Shown: piece by piece, positions 16,230 to 25,690 of the stretch
Position numbering within the stretch: position 1 is the stretch's first letter
Layout: the number at the start of each line of letters is the position of its first letter
From: Clostridiales bacterium
Lineage (GTDB): Bacteria; Bacillota; Clostridia; Peptostreptococcales; Acidaminobacteraceae
NCBI GenBank assembly: GCA_016342415.1
Contig: JAEIOD010000001.1
Span: forward strand, 186,001-250,000
Length of the DNA stretch: 64,000 bases
Direction of reading: 5' to 3'
Made by a program: the position numbers and the translations under genes
The notes under the pieces: model-generated
Told to the model about the DNA's origin: nothing
Seen by the model: only the letters and a program-made list of their open reading frames with translations
The model's database searches: none

Positions 16230-18524
16230 CTAAGAAGTGAGATTCTTATTACCACTGAGCATTTTTATAAAGGCATCTACTATCGTAGGATCGAACTGAG
16301 TGCCAGAACACCTTTTAAGCTCTTCGATTGCATCTTGATCCGACATAGCTGAGCGGTAAGGTCGGTCGTTTGTCATGGCGTCATACGCATCAACTAAAGT
16401 GAGTATTCGACAAGCCATTGGAATGTTTTCACCTTTTAAACCGAAGGGATAACCCTTACCATTCCACCATTCATGATGTTTATAGATCCACTCGGAAATA
16501 TGCATGAGGTCTGGTGAGGATTCTGCAATCCTAAATCCTATCTCAGAATGCCTTTTCATTTCAGTAAATTCTTTTTCAGTCAGCTTATCAGGCTTAAACA
16601 AAATAGTGTCACTGATACCGATTTTCCCGATATCATGGAATTGAGCAAATAACGCCAATGCATTCATATCAGACTCTGTAGTATTTAAAACCCTTGCAAG
16701 ATCGATGATAAGATGTGACATACGGTTTACGTGCCCCTGTGTAATAAAATCACGTTCTTCCAACATGGTGCTGAGGGTATCGATGTTTTTGCTCTTGGTA
16801 CTTTGACGATGGAATAGTTTTTCCCTGTACATAAAGTCATCTGCCACCCTGATTAAATCCTCTACAGTAGAAGTTGTTGAATCATAGGTACTAAAGCCAA
16901 TAGATATACTGAAAGGAATCATTCTCCCGTCTTCATTAAGAGCATTAATTTTTGCCTGGAGACCTAGTTTGGAGTTAAGCACATCTGATTCTGTTAAACC
17001 TTTTAAAACAACAATAAATTCATCTCCACCGATGCGTGCAATAAATTCAGCTGAGCTAAATTGCTCTTTAAGCATACTGGAAACTGTTTTGAGATAATGA
17101 TCTCCCATAGCATGCCCCTGAGTGTCATTGACTAACTTTAATCCATCAATATCAACCAGCAAAAAGCTAACTCCTTCAAGTGAAGTCTCTCTCAGAATTT
17201 CAAGTTGGCTCTCAAAATAATTTCGGTTATAAACATTTGTTGCCGTGTCCATAATACTAAGTTTAAGTATAGCCTGTTGAGACATCGTTTTTTCTGTGAT
17301 GTCACGGACGATGCTAATGACTTCCTCATCGTTTAGTTTAGAAAAACGTGCTTCATAGTAACGGGTTGTATCTGTGACCAGAGAATATTCAACTGGAAGT
17401 ATATCACCATTATCCATCACTTCATTTAAAGCTGTTATAAAACGATCCGTCAGCTCTTTATCAAAAATCTCCTCTAGTGAACGTCCTATGAAATCTTCAG
17501 GTTGACCAAGTAGGAAATCAAAAGACTTAGGTGTCAGAAAATCAATGATCTGACCATCTCGATGAAGGATTAACACCCAGTCCGGCATCGATTCAATGAT
17601 GGCATGAAGTTTAGACTTGTTGTAACTAAGATCATTTACAGCTTCTAACAGGTCGGCTGTTTTTTTATGTACCTTTTTTCTTAGTGTTGTGTTCCAAGCT
17701 AACAAAGCAAGCGCGATAACAACTATAAAAATAAGTAGGTATTGAATAAACTTGTATAATGTATCGTTTATAATAGATGATTTGCCGTACCACTTATCAA
17801 GTATGGCCTGCTTTTCATCACTTGTAATTTTTGAAAATCCAGATTCCAATACTTGAATCAGAGCATTGTCTTCTTTTTTTACTGCTCTGTGAAACTGACC
17901 AGTGTATAGTGGACTCGTATGATTGAAGGTATCTTGTAGTTCATACTTGAATAGAAAATGAAGTGCGGGTGGATTGTCGATTACAAAGATGACAACTTCA
18001 TTTCTAGATGCAGCTTTGATAATATCCTCATAACTGTCATAGAGCGTAATGTTTTCGATACCTGCATCTAAAAGAACATTGACTGCTTGATCTCCCCGTT
18101 TGGCTGCGACTGAAAATCCCTTTATAGACTCTACAGTGTTGATACCTGAAATGTTTCTATGGAAAAATATTGAAACATCAATATCTGCATATGGCTCAGT
18201 AAAATCGTATATGGCTTCGCGTTCAGGGTTCTTAAAAATGGTATCGATGACATCAAAATGACCATTTTCCATTCCCTCTAATGCATCTGACCAGTCCATC
18301 GCAGAAATAGTAACTTCAATACCTGTTTTTTCTTCAAAAAGTGCCCATTCGTCAACGAGAATTCCCTTTAGCTGTCCTTGTGAATCATAAAAAACAAAGG
18401 GTGGATAGTTGTTGTCCATAACCACACTGATTTCCTCAGGCTGGGAAGACTCAGACCACACTGGAAGCATGAGAGCTAAGAGAAAACATATTAAAAGTAG
18501 TGTACGTATATTATTACGAGTCAT
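16230..18524 (-). CDS. Periplasmic-binding/PAS/GGDEF/HD-GYP signalling protein
   Basis: A 764-residue c-di-GMP protein. Order: signal peptide (1-24); SBP_bac_3-type extracellular sensor (30-245, with the typical PPFVFYDSQGQLKGILVDEW opening), which usually binds an amino acid; membrane helix (about 259-277); PAS domain (305-410); GGDEF domain with an intact GGDEF at 499-503; HD-GYP domain with His630/Asp631 and GYP at 691-693 (HHEWWNGKGYPFG). Both output motifs look active, so it could make and break c-di-GMP depending on ligand. No RxxD inhibitory site is seen just before GGDEF. Single gene. It may influence the cheY riboswitch at 8786-8876. Confidence 0.9.
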   Translation of the reverse strand: MTRNNIRTLLLICFLLALMLPVWSESSQPEEISVVMDNNYPPFVFYDSQGQLKGILVDEWALFEEKTGIEVTISAMDWSDALEGMENGHFDVIDTIFKNPEREAIYDFTEPYADIDVSIFFHRNISGINTVESIKGFSVAAKRGDQAVNVLLDAGIENITLYDSYEDIIKAASRNEVVIFVIDNPPALHFLFKYELQDTFNHTSPLYTGQFHRAVKKEDNALIQVLESGFSKITSDEKQAILDKWYGKSSIINDTLYKFIQYLLIFIVVIALALLAWNTTLRKKVHKKTADLLEAVNDLSYNKSKLHAIIESMPDWVLILHRDGQIIDFLTPKSFDFLLGQPEDFIGRSLEEIFDKELTDRFITALNEVMDNGDILPVEYSLVTDTTRYYEARFSKLNDEEVISIVRDITEKTMSQQAILKLSIMDTATNVYNRNYFESQLEILRETSLEGVSFLLVDIDGLKLVNDTQGHAMGDHYLKTVSSMLKEQFSSAEFIARIGGDEFIVVLKGLTESDVLNSKLGLQAKINALNEDGRMIPFSISIGFSTYDSTTSTVEDLIRVADDFMYREKLFHRQSTKSKNIDTLSTMLEERDFITQGHVNRMSHLIIDLARVLNTTESDMNALALFAQFHDIGKIGISDTILFKPDKLTEKEFTEMKRHSEIGFRIAESSPDLMHISEWIYKHHEWWNGKGYPFGLKGENIPMACRILTLVDAYDAMTNDRPYRSAMSDQDAIEELKRCSGTQFDPTIVDAFIKMLSGNKNLTS

Positions 18525-18776
18525 AACAGAGTCCTTTCTTATGCTGCTCCTTGTGTATTTTTAAATTTAATGTTAGTTTGATTTACAATTCAATTTTGAA
18601 TAATCGAAGGTTCTTCTTCTTATAATCTTACCATAAATGAATATGCTTTCGTATAAAATTATTTGAATTTCTAATGATTATACCTGATTTGAAATACACA
18701 TTCATTAGCCTAAAGTGATTTTTAAAAAATCTTCTGAAATAATTTTAATTCATCTATCATAAAAGTCATGAAAAAA

Positions 18777-18796
18777 ACGCTTCCAATCGGAAGCGT
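18777..18796 (-). terminator. Terminator after the alcohol dehydrogenase gene
   Basis: Perfect 8-bp stem ACGCTTCC/GGAAGCGT, loop AATC, with a U tract on the minus strand. Confidence 0.85.
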
Positions 18797-18801
18797 CTTA
18801 T

Positions 18802-19959
18802 TTATAATGCGTTTTCCAGTATTCTTCTACTGTCTTCTAGTGTTAAGTCACCTGTTTCAGACAAGGCTGTTTGGCCATGTTTTTCAAGGTTTGATAGTAT
18901 CTCCTCAATGTGAGTTTTCGTCAAATTATAATCCGATAACCTTGTTTTAATACCTAAACTTTCAAAGAATTCTCTTGTTTTATAAATAGCCAGATCGATG
19001 GTTGCCTCTTCATCCATATCTTTTATATGCCATACACGGTCTGCGTATTGAAGCAGTTTATCCCATTTCTGTTTTTTTCGTATGGTCCATATTGAAGGTT
19101 GAAGTATGGCAAGAGTCTTGCCATGATCGATCCCGTAGAGTGCCGTCATTTCATGACCAATTGCATGTGTGGTCCAGTCTTGTGGTACACCTGAACCTAT
19201 CAGACCATTTAAAGCCATCGTAGCCGACCAAACAAAGTTCGCACGCGATTCATAGTCGGTTGGATTCTCCAAGGTTTTGGGACCTATCTCAATTAAAGTT
19301 TGCAAAATACCTTCAGCTGCTCTATCTTGGAACATTGCTTCCGAAGGATATGTCACATATTGTTCAACGGTATGAATAAATGTATCCACTATACCGTTGC
19401 CTACTTGAGTTCTAGGCAATGAGTAAGTAAGTGTTGGATCCAGTATTGAAAACTGTGGAAAAAATAAATTACTGAATACAGGGTACTTCCCATCTTTGAA
19501 ACTGATAACAGCCCCTCTATTCATCTCAGATCCGGTTGCTGGTAAGGTCAGTACCGTACCAATTGGTAAAGCTTTTGTAACGGAATCCACAGGATCGATA
19601 TAAATCAATAAATCCTCACTATTGCCTTCAAAATGGGCTGCCAGATTGATAAATTTAGTACCATCAATAACAGAACCACCACCAACAGCTAATAAGAAAT
19701 CTATTTTTTCATGTCTAACAATTTCTACTGCCTTCATAAGCGTTTCATACTTTGGATTAGGTTCTATACCACCAAATTCTAAATATGTTCTACCGCCTAA
19801 TGCTTCTATGACTTTGTTAAGTGTGCCATACTTCTTAACACTTCCACCACCATAAAGAATTAGGACTTTAGCTTCTTTAGGGATTAAATGATCCAGTTCA
19901 CTTACTTTATCTTTACCAAATATGATTTTTGTAGGATTATAAAATTCAAAATCTTGCAT
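18802..19959 (-). CDS. Iron-dependent alcohol dehydrogenase (YqhD/BdhA type)
   Basis: A 385-residue type III alcohol dehydrogenase that interconverts aldehydes and primary alcohols. The NAD(P)-binding GGGSVIDGTKF, the TGSEMNRGAVI stretch and the metal-binding His-rich part AIGHEMTALYGIDHGKT are intact. Similarity is to the NADPH-dependent YqhD/butanol dehydrogenase branch (start FEFYNPTKIIFGKD). The ATG at 19959 is preceded by GGAGG. A perfect inverted repeat (TGTACAC-N7-GTGTACA) lies 17 bp upstream of the start, which suggests local repression. Single-gene unit. Confidence 0.9.
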   Translation of the reverse strand: MQDFEFYNPTKIIFGKDKVSELDHLIPKEAKVLILYGGGSVKKYGTLNKVIEALGGRTYLEFGGIEPNPKYETLMKAVEIVRHEKIDFLLAVGGGSVIDGTKFINLAAHFEGNSEDLLIYIDPVDSVTKALPIGTVLTLPATGSEMNRGAVISFKDGKYPVFSNLFFPQFSILDPTLTYSLPRTQVGNGIVDTFIHTVEQYVTYPSEAMFQDRAAEGILQTLIEIGPKTLENPTDYESRANFVWSATMALNGLIGSGVPQDWTTHAIGHEMTALYGIDHGKTLAILQPSIWTIRKKQKWDKLLQYADRVWHIKDMDEEATIDLAIYKTREFFESLGIKTRLSDYNLTKTHIEEILSNLEKHGQTALSETGDLTLEDSRRILENAL

Positions 19960-19975
19960 AATTACCTCCATAGTT

Positions 19976-19996
19976 TGTACACTATATTTGTGTACA
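19976..19996. promoter_or_regulatory. Probable operator of the alcohol dehydrogenase gene
   Basis: A perfect dyad TGTACAC-TATATTT-GTGTACA next to the ribosome site. A dimeric repressor bound here would block transcription. The regulator is not in the window. Confidence 0.6.
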
Positions 19997-20111
19997 TTCT
20001 AAATCATTAACAGGATTTTGTCCACAATCTTATAAAATCTTAAGAATTAACACCTTCATTTATATCTCATTCAAGAGATTTATCATATATATCAAAGAAA
20101 AGTCAAAAAAT

Positions 20112-20136
20112 AATAGTCCATTCAATATGAACTATT
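20112..20136 (-). terminator. Terminator after the GNAT gene
   Basis: AATAGT-CAT stem with one mismatch and a 5-nt loop, then ATTTTTTG on the minus strand. Confidence 0.7.
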
Positions 20137-20141
20137 AAAAA

Positions 20142-20621
20142 CTATTTTAAAGACATACTCATAGAAAACCACTGTGAGCCACCATGAGTCGACTCTGCTA
20201 TACCATCATTTTCAAATCCAAAACTTGCATAATAATCGACTTTATGAGCTTTACATGTTAAAACAATTTTAGCTTTATTGAGTGCTTTACTCTGGTTGAT
20301 CAACTGATTTAATAATTGTCTGCCGTATCCCTTCTGCTGATAATCTGGATGAACTGCCAAACTGAAAATGAGTACATTCTCACCATCATCTCTTTTCATT
20401 TCCTCGAAGAACTCGTCTGAGATGGTTTCAAATGATGAAATAGCGCCATTAATAAATCCTACTATTTTATTATTTTCCTCACTCACAAAACATATTTCCG
20501 GAAAAAGTTCCAATCGTTCTCTTATAGCTTCAAGCGTTGCTGCTTCTGCTTCTGAGAAACAAGCTGTTTCCACATCAAACATCCCTTTCGCATCCATTGG
20601 TGTTGTATTTCTTATCATCAT
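20142..20621 (-). CDS. GNAT acetyltransferase
   Basis: A 159-residue GCN5-family N-acetyltransferase. The acetyl-CoA loop is QQKGYGRQLL, flanked by IFSLAVHPDY and the C-terminal YYASFGFEN hairpin. The sequence ending STHGGSQWFSMSM and the pattern CFSEAEAAT at the N-terminus place it near the arylalkylamine/AANAT-like subgroup, which acetylates small amines. GGAGG precedes the ATG. It starts 12 bp after the class V aminotransferase and is probably in that operon. Substrate unknown. Confidence 0.85.
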   Translation of the reverse strand: MMIRNTTPMDAKGMFDVETACFSEAEAATLEAIRERLELFPEICFVSEENNKIVGFINGAISSFETISDEFFEEMKRDDGENVLIFSLAVHPDYQQKGYGRQLLNQLINQSKALNKAKIVLTCKAHKVDYYASFGFENDGIAESTHGGSQWFSMSMSLK

Positions 20622-20633
20622 AATATACCTCCA

Positions 20634-21764
20634 TTATTTTATTGATTGTCTTATAGCATCATCCAAAACTTCAAAAAAATGATCTATTTCATTTTTTGTA
20701 TTAAAAAAGTTCGGACTGATTCGACATTTGCCGTCTCTGACAGCAATGATGATATTGTTCTCTTTTAATTTTTCTTCAAAAGCTATATTTACCGACTCAT
20801 CTCCTAAAGAACAAAATAGTATTGCAGATCTCTCATTCCTATTTTTTATTGAAGACATGATTTTAATTTCTCTATCCTTTAATCCTTCAATTAACAGATC
20901 GGTTAACTCCAGAACCCTTCTATAAATATTTTCTATACCGATTGTATGTAATAAATCCAGCCCTTCCTGCCATGCATAAAACAGAGAGTATGCAATAGAA
21001 CCCGTCTCATATTTTCTGCTGTCTTTAAAGAACTTAAGTTCCCTAACTGAGTTTTCAGCTGCAAACATACCCGGAATTACAGGATGAATGAGTGCTCTAG
21101 CCTTTTCATTAACATATAAGAAACCTGTACCTGGTATTCCCAACAGCCATTTAAAACCTGCCGAACTCATGATGTCAATACCCATTTTCTCCACATGGAT
21201 AGGTACCACACCAGCAGCTTGAATAGCATCAACAAACAACAATGCACCTTTAGCATGAGCAATTGAACTGATTTTCTTTAAATCTGCTCTAAAACCAGAA
21301 TTAAATCTGACAGCAGCAATTGAGACTATTCGTGTATTCTCATCAACTAAAGCATTTATGTCTTCATAATTGATATGACCATTCTCAGCAACAGGAACAA
21401 ACCTTATTTCTACACCTTTATCTTTTAAAGCGAGCCAAGGAAACAGATTATTTCTATGTTCATTTTCTGGTATGACTACATTGTCCCCTGCTTTAAAATC
21501 AAAGCCAGCTGCAACGATACCGCTACCAACACCTGTACTTGTTATAAGTGCATAATCTTCTGGTAATCCACCTAGAAGCTCTGATAATTTTTCTCTAACA
21601 ATCCATCTGATATCTGGTTTATTTTGTGGTGCATCACATGCAATATCATAAAATTGATCGAGTGCTTCCCTATAAACCAAATTCATAGGTGATTCTGCGG
21701 CATTGTTAAGAAAAGTATACGATTGAGTCACTGGAAAATAGGATCTTAGTTTTTCTATATTCAT
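20634..21764 (-). CDS. Class V aminotransferase (cysteine desulfurase-like fold)
   Basis: A 376-residue PLP enzyme. The PLP lysine is in SSAGFKWLLGIPGTGFLYV, preceded by LFVDAIQAAGVVPI, which carries the cofactor Asp. The C-terminal desulfurase loop with an active Cys is not obvious, so it may be an aminotransferase, lyase or isopenicillin-epimerase-like enzyme rather than an IscS. The ATG has AGAGGA upstream. It follows the TPR protein gene by 20 bp and precedes the GNAT gene by 12 bp; a three-gene operon is likely. Confidence 0.82.
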   Translation of the reverse strand: MNIEKLRSYFPVTQSYTFLNNAAESPMNLVYREALDQFYDIACDAPQNKPDIRWIVREKLSELLGGLPEDYALITSTGVGSGIVAAGFDFKAGDNVVIPENEHRNNLFPWLALKDKGVEIRFVPVAENGHINYEDINALVDENTRIVSIAAVRFNSGFRADLKKISSIAHAKGALLFVDAIQAAGVVPIHVEKMGIDIMSSAGFKWLLGIPGTGFLYVNEKARALIHPVIPGMFAAENSVRELKFFKDSRKYETGSIAYSLFYAWQEGLDLLHTIGIENIYRRVLELTDLLIEGLKDREIKIMSSIKNRNERSAILFCSLGDESVNIAFEEKLKENNIIIAVRDGKCRISPNFFNTKNEIDHFFEVLDDAIRQSIK

Positions 21765-21784
21765 GACAAATCCTCTCTATAGAT

Positions 21785-23353
21785 TTATTCTTCATACCAA
21801 TATAAATAATCATTACTTAATTGATTTCCAATAATATCTTCTATGGTTGATACATAGTCTCCTTCAATGGTGAAAATATCAGTATAAACAGTCCCTTCCT
21901 CTTCTACACCAATAAACAGTTGATCCTTGTATACATTTAAAGTCATCGAATTGTAATCATAGTTTTCTAAAATGGCTACTATATCAGTGCCCTCAAATGT
22001 CATTTTATATATATGTGTATCATCTTCTTTTATAAAGTAAATCATATCATTTTCTACTGTCACAAAAATGATTTGATCCGAGTATAGTATATTTTCTGGA
22101 GTCATAATCTGATCTTGTGTATTTAAGCTGTCTTTTTCAACTTTATAAAGAGTGCCTTCACTTAAAAACATCAAGTGATCCTCTGTTTGATTCATAAAAC
22201 TAACTTGACCCAATGGCAAGACAAGACTATCATTTTCAAAAACATAATCCTCTATTCTAAGGGACTGGTAACCGTCACCTTCATCTATAAAATATAAATA
22301 TTTATCATCTACCAGTAGATTCCAAGGACCACTTGCCTCATATGAAATACTGTAATCTTCTTTTAAATGATGATAATTCACAGAAATTTCATCATCATAA
22401 CGAATATAAAAAATCTGATTTTCTAATACATTGATATAAAGTGCAGAAAGTGTTGGTACCATCAATTCACTTGTATTCTCATACTCACTGATTTTTAGGA
22501 TGCCTTCACCCTCGAAACCATATGTATGTCCATCATATTCCGTTATGTAACCACCATAATTAATATTGCTGTTTGAATTTCCAAATGTTGATGGTTCGTT
22601 TTCAATTTCTTCAACAACTTCTTCTATAACTTCTTCTATAACTTCTTCAACAATCTCTTCAGATTCTTCATGTGTTACTTGATTACCAACTGGAACATAC
22701 ATAATTAAACCAAATATGCCCGCACCTAATAATAATGCAAATAATACAATGACCACTGAAGCATAATTAGGAGAACCTTTGGGCTTTTTACTATAATCAT
22801 AGCTCAATTTTATGCTATACTCATCATCATGGAAACTATCAGCTTTTTCTAACATACGGTCGCTTAAACCCTCAAAACCAGTATACATATATAAATTGCC
22901 TAATTTATGATAAACAAACCCCTTCTGTACATCGGCAAATTTTAATGCCATTTTGAACAACTTTATCGATTCATTGTAGAGTTCATTAGACTCATAAATC
23001 TCACCCAGTCTACTATAGGCAAAGGCAGTCCCTGAATATCTAATTGATTTCTTATACGCAGTAGCAGCCAAATCAAACTCTTTCAACTCATAGTAAAGTT
23101 CACCTAAAAGAATAAATGATGAGACATCATGTAAATGACTACTTTTTAAAAGCGTCAAAGCTTCTCTTGTATTACCCTCTTGCCAAAGCTTATATGCTTC
23201 ATTAAATCCATTTGACTTATTAACAATCCTTTCTTGTGATTGAGGTTTATCCGACATTTCTTTTTTCGCCTTCATTTTGCTTTTGAAAAGACCTTTGGAT
23301 GCCGATATCACAATTATAGTAATTATTATGGATATGACTTTTGAAATTGACAT
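21785..23353 (-). CDS. TPR and propeller-like membrane protein
   Basis: A 522-residue protein. An N-terminal hydrophobic segment (4-22) is followed by tetratricopeptide helices (about 50-185, with YKLWQEGNTREALTLL, FDLAATAYKKSI and YNESIKLFKMALKFA), a membrane helix (about 200-221), a long acidic run of Val-Glu-Glu repeats (228-250), and a C-terminal half of short beta repeats like DUF5050 propellers (ENQIFYIRYDDE, YLYFIDEGD, ILYSDQIIFVT). TPRs would face the cytoplasm and the propeller the outside. Good GGAGG site. It leads the aminotransferase/GNAT operon, but no functional link is evident. Confidence 0.75.
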   Translation of the reverse strand: MSISKVISIIITIIVISASKGLFKSKMKAKKEMSDKPQSQERIVNKSNGFNEAYKLWQEGNTREALTLLKSSHLHDVSSFILLGELYYELKEFDLAATAYKKSIRYSGTAFAYSRLGEIYESNELYNESIKLFKMALKFADVQKGFVYHKLGNLYMYTGFEGLSDRMLEKADSFHDDEYSIKLSYDYSKKPKGSPNYASVVIVLFALLLGAGIFGLIMYVPVGNQVTHEESEEIVEEVIEEVIEEVVEEIENEPSTFGNSNSNINYGGYITEYDGHTYGFEGEGILKISEYENTSELMVPTLSALYINVLENQIFYIRYDDEISVNYHHLKEDYSISYEASGPWNLLVDDKYLYFIDEGDGYQSLRIEDYVFENDSLVLPLGQVSFMNQTEDHLMFLSEGTLYKVEKDSLNTQDQIMTPENILYSDQIIFVTVENDMIYFIKEDDTHIYKMTFEGTDIVAILENYDYNSMTLNVYKDQLFIGVEEEGTVYTDIFTIEGDYVSTIEDIIGNQLSNDYLYWYEE

Positions 23354-23613
23354 ATAATCCTCCTATTAAATACATTCTATATCTTCTATATTATATCATT
23401 TAATTTCATACAATGAATTAACTTCATTTGATTTTAAAAAAAGAAAAATTCATTCAAATTAGGGCATAAACATTTATAAGAATTTTATATATGTTTTATA
23501 TCTTCTACCACTGGTATACTTTAGTTAATCAATTGATTGCAGTTTTGGATACCAATCCTTTACTCACTTATATTCTGCAGGATATAAGAATACTTTTGAA
23601 AGGAGATGATTGA

Positions 23614-23643
23614 ATGAAAAACACAGAGGTGTTTACAGTATAA
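23614..23643 (+). CDS. Possible nine-residue peptide
   Basis: ATG at 23614 reads MKNTEVFTV and then stops. It has a near-ideal ribosome site (GAAAGGAGATGAT) and is followed within 8 bases by a strong terminator, so a short transcript may exist for this peptide or as a small RNA. A leader-peptide role is unlikely because nothing on the same strand follows before the opposing gene. It could also be the relic of a lost gene. Confidence 0.35.
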   Translation: MKNTEVFTV

Positions 23644-23650
23644 TGTGAAG

Positions 23651-23677
23651 GCAGTGATAATTTTATCACTGCTTTTT
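23651..23677 (+). terminator. Terminator after the tiny open frame
   Basis: Perfect 9-bp stem GCAGTGATA/TATCACTGC with a 4-nt loop and a TTTTTC tail. Confidence 0.8.
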
Positions 23678-23908
23678 CTTGCCTATAAACATATAATATG
23701 GATGAAATGAGATGAAAAAAAAAAAAATATATACTTATATTCCATGTGTAAAGGATCGATAAGTTTGAAATGAAACCTTACAATACGTTTGACAATATCT
23801 ACTTTCTGCGCATTGTAAGCATGAAATTTCAGATATTATTATAGTTTGTTACACTACCCATGATTAATAAGGATTTTACTAATATTCTAATCAAAAAAAA
23901 ATAGTAAA

Positions 23909-23932
23909 AAACATCATCTGCCCAGATGATGT
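23909..23932. terminator. Terminator after the sigma-54 activator gene
   Basis: Strong stem (ACATCATCTG with CAGATGATGT). An A run on the left acts as U tract for the minus-strand operon; TTTTT on the right makes it work both ways. Confidence 0.85.
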
Positions 23933-23939
23933 TTTTCTA

Positions 23940-25673
23940 TTATAGATTATATTCCTTCATTTTTCTGTATAATGTTGCTACTGATATCCCTAATGCTTTG
24001 GCAGCCATTTCTTTGGCAATCGTTGTATCACCATATTTTTTTAATGCCTTTTCTAACAATTGTTTTGTATGAAACTCAATATTTAGATCTTCAGATTGAC
24101 TTTCATATGGATTTAATAAGTCTTTCGGTAGTGCATTCAAGGTAATTAGATTAGCATTAGACATATTAATTGCAAATTCTATTACATTTCTAAGTTCTCT
24201 TACATTTCCATTCCACGAGTGTGACAACAACACTTCCAGTGCATCATCACTAATACCATTAACTTCTTTTTCAATTTTATCAGAATAATAATTGATAAAG
24301 TAATCTAATAATAATTTAATATCACCTTTACGTTCTCTAAGTGGCGGACTTGTAATCGGTATTACCTTTAATCTATAATATAGATCCTCTCTGAATCTGC
24401 CTTGTTTTACTAGATTCTCAAGTTTCTTATTTGTTGCTGCCAGGATTCGAACATCCACTTCCACAGATTCCAAACCACCTATTTTTGTTACTTGTCTTTC
24501 TTGTAACACTCTCAATAATTTCGATTGTAAATGAAGAGCCATTTCACCAATTTCATCTAAAAAGATAGTACCACCTTCTGCTAATTGAAACTTTCCAATT
24601 TTTCCACCCTTTTTTGCACCGGAAAATGCACCTTCTTCATAACCAAATAGTTCTGACTCCATAAGATCTTCAGGAATCGCTGAACAGTTTATAGCTACAA
24701 ATGGTTCTTTACTTCTTTTAGAGGTATTATGGATAAGTCTAGCGATAACTTCTTTACCAGTTCCAGTTTCACCATCTATTAATACAGTTGAAGAACTTGT
24801 AGAAATCTGTTTTATACGTTCCTTTACTTCTTGTATTTGGGGGCTAACACCTACCAAATCTTCAAACTCTACACCCATACTGTGAGTATAAAGTTCATTC
24901 ATTTCTACTGCAATATCCTTCAAAGTTCTAAATATTAAAATTGCTCCTTTGTCTTTATTATCTAATATTACTGGTTTAGAAGAAAGAATCAAATCATGCT
25001 TCTTATCGATTTTCACCTCTTTGTATTTGATTTCGCTTTTGCTGGTTAACAACATCTCTGTTATATCTTCTTCTAATATATCCTTAATATTTCTAGGCAT
25101 TTTTCTCTTGAATATTTTTTTGAAATTTAAATTGGTCTGTAAAATCTCACCCTCTTTTGAAACTAGAATCAGGAAGTGGTCTATTGAATCCAAGACCACT
25201 TCCATTCTTTTTTTGAGCAATGAAATCTCCTCAAATGCTTGTTCTTCTTTTATCTTGTTAATAATCAATTCAATCATACGATCAATAAATTTTAAATAGT
25301 GATCCTGATTTTTAATCATCTTTTCTTTACCCATTAAGGTATTTGCAATGATGCCAACACTTCCAACGACTTTGTCATTGTAAAAAATTGGTATACCAAT
25401 GATCATCTCAACAACACAATGTTCTCTTTGTACACAATCCAAACATCCAATATTATCATTCTTGGAATTCAATATCCGATATTTTTTTTCAAGCATGACT
25501 TTTGCTAAAATTGAATCTTTACGGATACATTCGTTTTGAGAGACCGATGCCAGATCGCTGTCACCAACTATCAACAGTGATTGGTCTACTATTAATACAT
25601 CCAGTTCCAAAACGCCGCCTATGATATGGGCTGTCTGTGCTACGTACTCTGATATTTTTGTTAGAGACACCAT
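23940..25673 (-). CDS. Sigma-54 dependent transcriptional activator
   Basis: A 577-residue enhancer-binding protein. The N-terminal GAF-like domain (about 1-140) contains Cys49, Cys77, Cys80 and Cys86, a spacing suitable for a metal or iron-sulfur site. A PAS domain follows (about 155-255). The AAA+ domain has Walker A GETGTGKE (301-308), the sigma-54 loop GAFSGA (348-353, variant of GAFTGA), Walker B GGTIFLDE (367-374) and the R-finger region. The C-terminus is a Fis-type helix-turn-helix (KALGISVATLYRKMKEY). Third gene of the operon started by the -24/-12 promoter at 28269, which it probably controls itself. Confidence 0.93.
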   Translation of the reverse strand: MVSLTKISEYVAQTAHIIGGVLELDVLIVDQSLLIVGDSDLASVSQNECIRKDSILAKVMLEKKYRILNSKNDNIGCLDCVQREHCVVEMIIGIPIFYNDKVVGSVGIIANTLMGKEKMIKNQDHYLKFIDRMIELIINKIKEEQAFEEISLLKKRMEVVLDSIDHFLILVSKEGEILQTNLNFKKIFKRKMPRNIKDILEEDITEMLLTSKSEIKYKEVKIDKKHDLILSSKPVILDNKDKGAILIFRTLKDIAVEMNELYTHSMGVEFEDLVGVSPQIQEVKERIKQISTSSSTVLIDGETGTGKEVIARLIHNTSKRSKEPFVAINCSAIPEDLMESELFGYEEGAFSGAKKGGKIGKFQLAEGGTIFLDEIGEMALHLQSKLLRVLQERQVTKIGGLESVEVDVRILAATNKKLENLVKQGRFREDLYYRLKVIPITSPPLRERKGDIKLLLDYFINYYSDKIEKEVNGISDDALEVLLSHSWNGNVRELRNVIEFAINMSNANLITLNALPKDLLNPYESQSEDLNIEFHTKQLLEKALKKYGDTTIAKEMAAKALGISVATLYRKMKEYNL

Positions 25674-25690
25674 TTAATCACCTTTCATTT

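Larger units (their letters stand above)
23354..23939. other. Intergenic region with a tiny open frame
   Basis: This stretch of about 590 bases contains a nine-codon frame with a strong ribosome site (23614-23643), its terminator (23651-23677) and the shared hairpin at 23909-23932. I see no other gene in the rest, which is very AT-rich and includes a run of 13 A near 23717. Confidence 0.6.
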
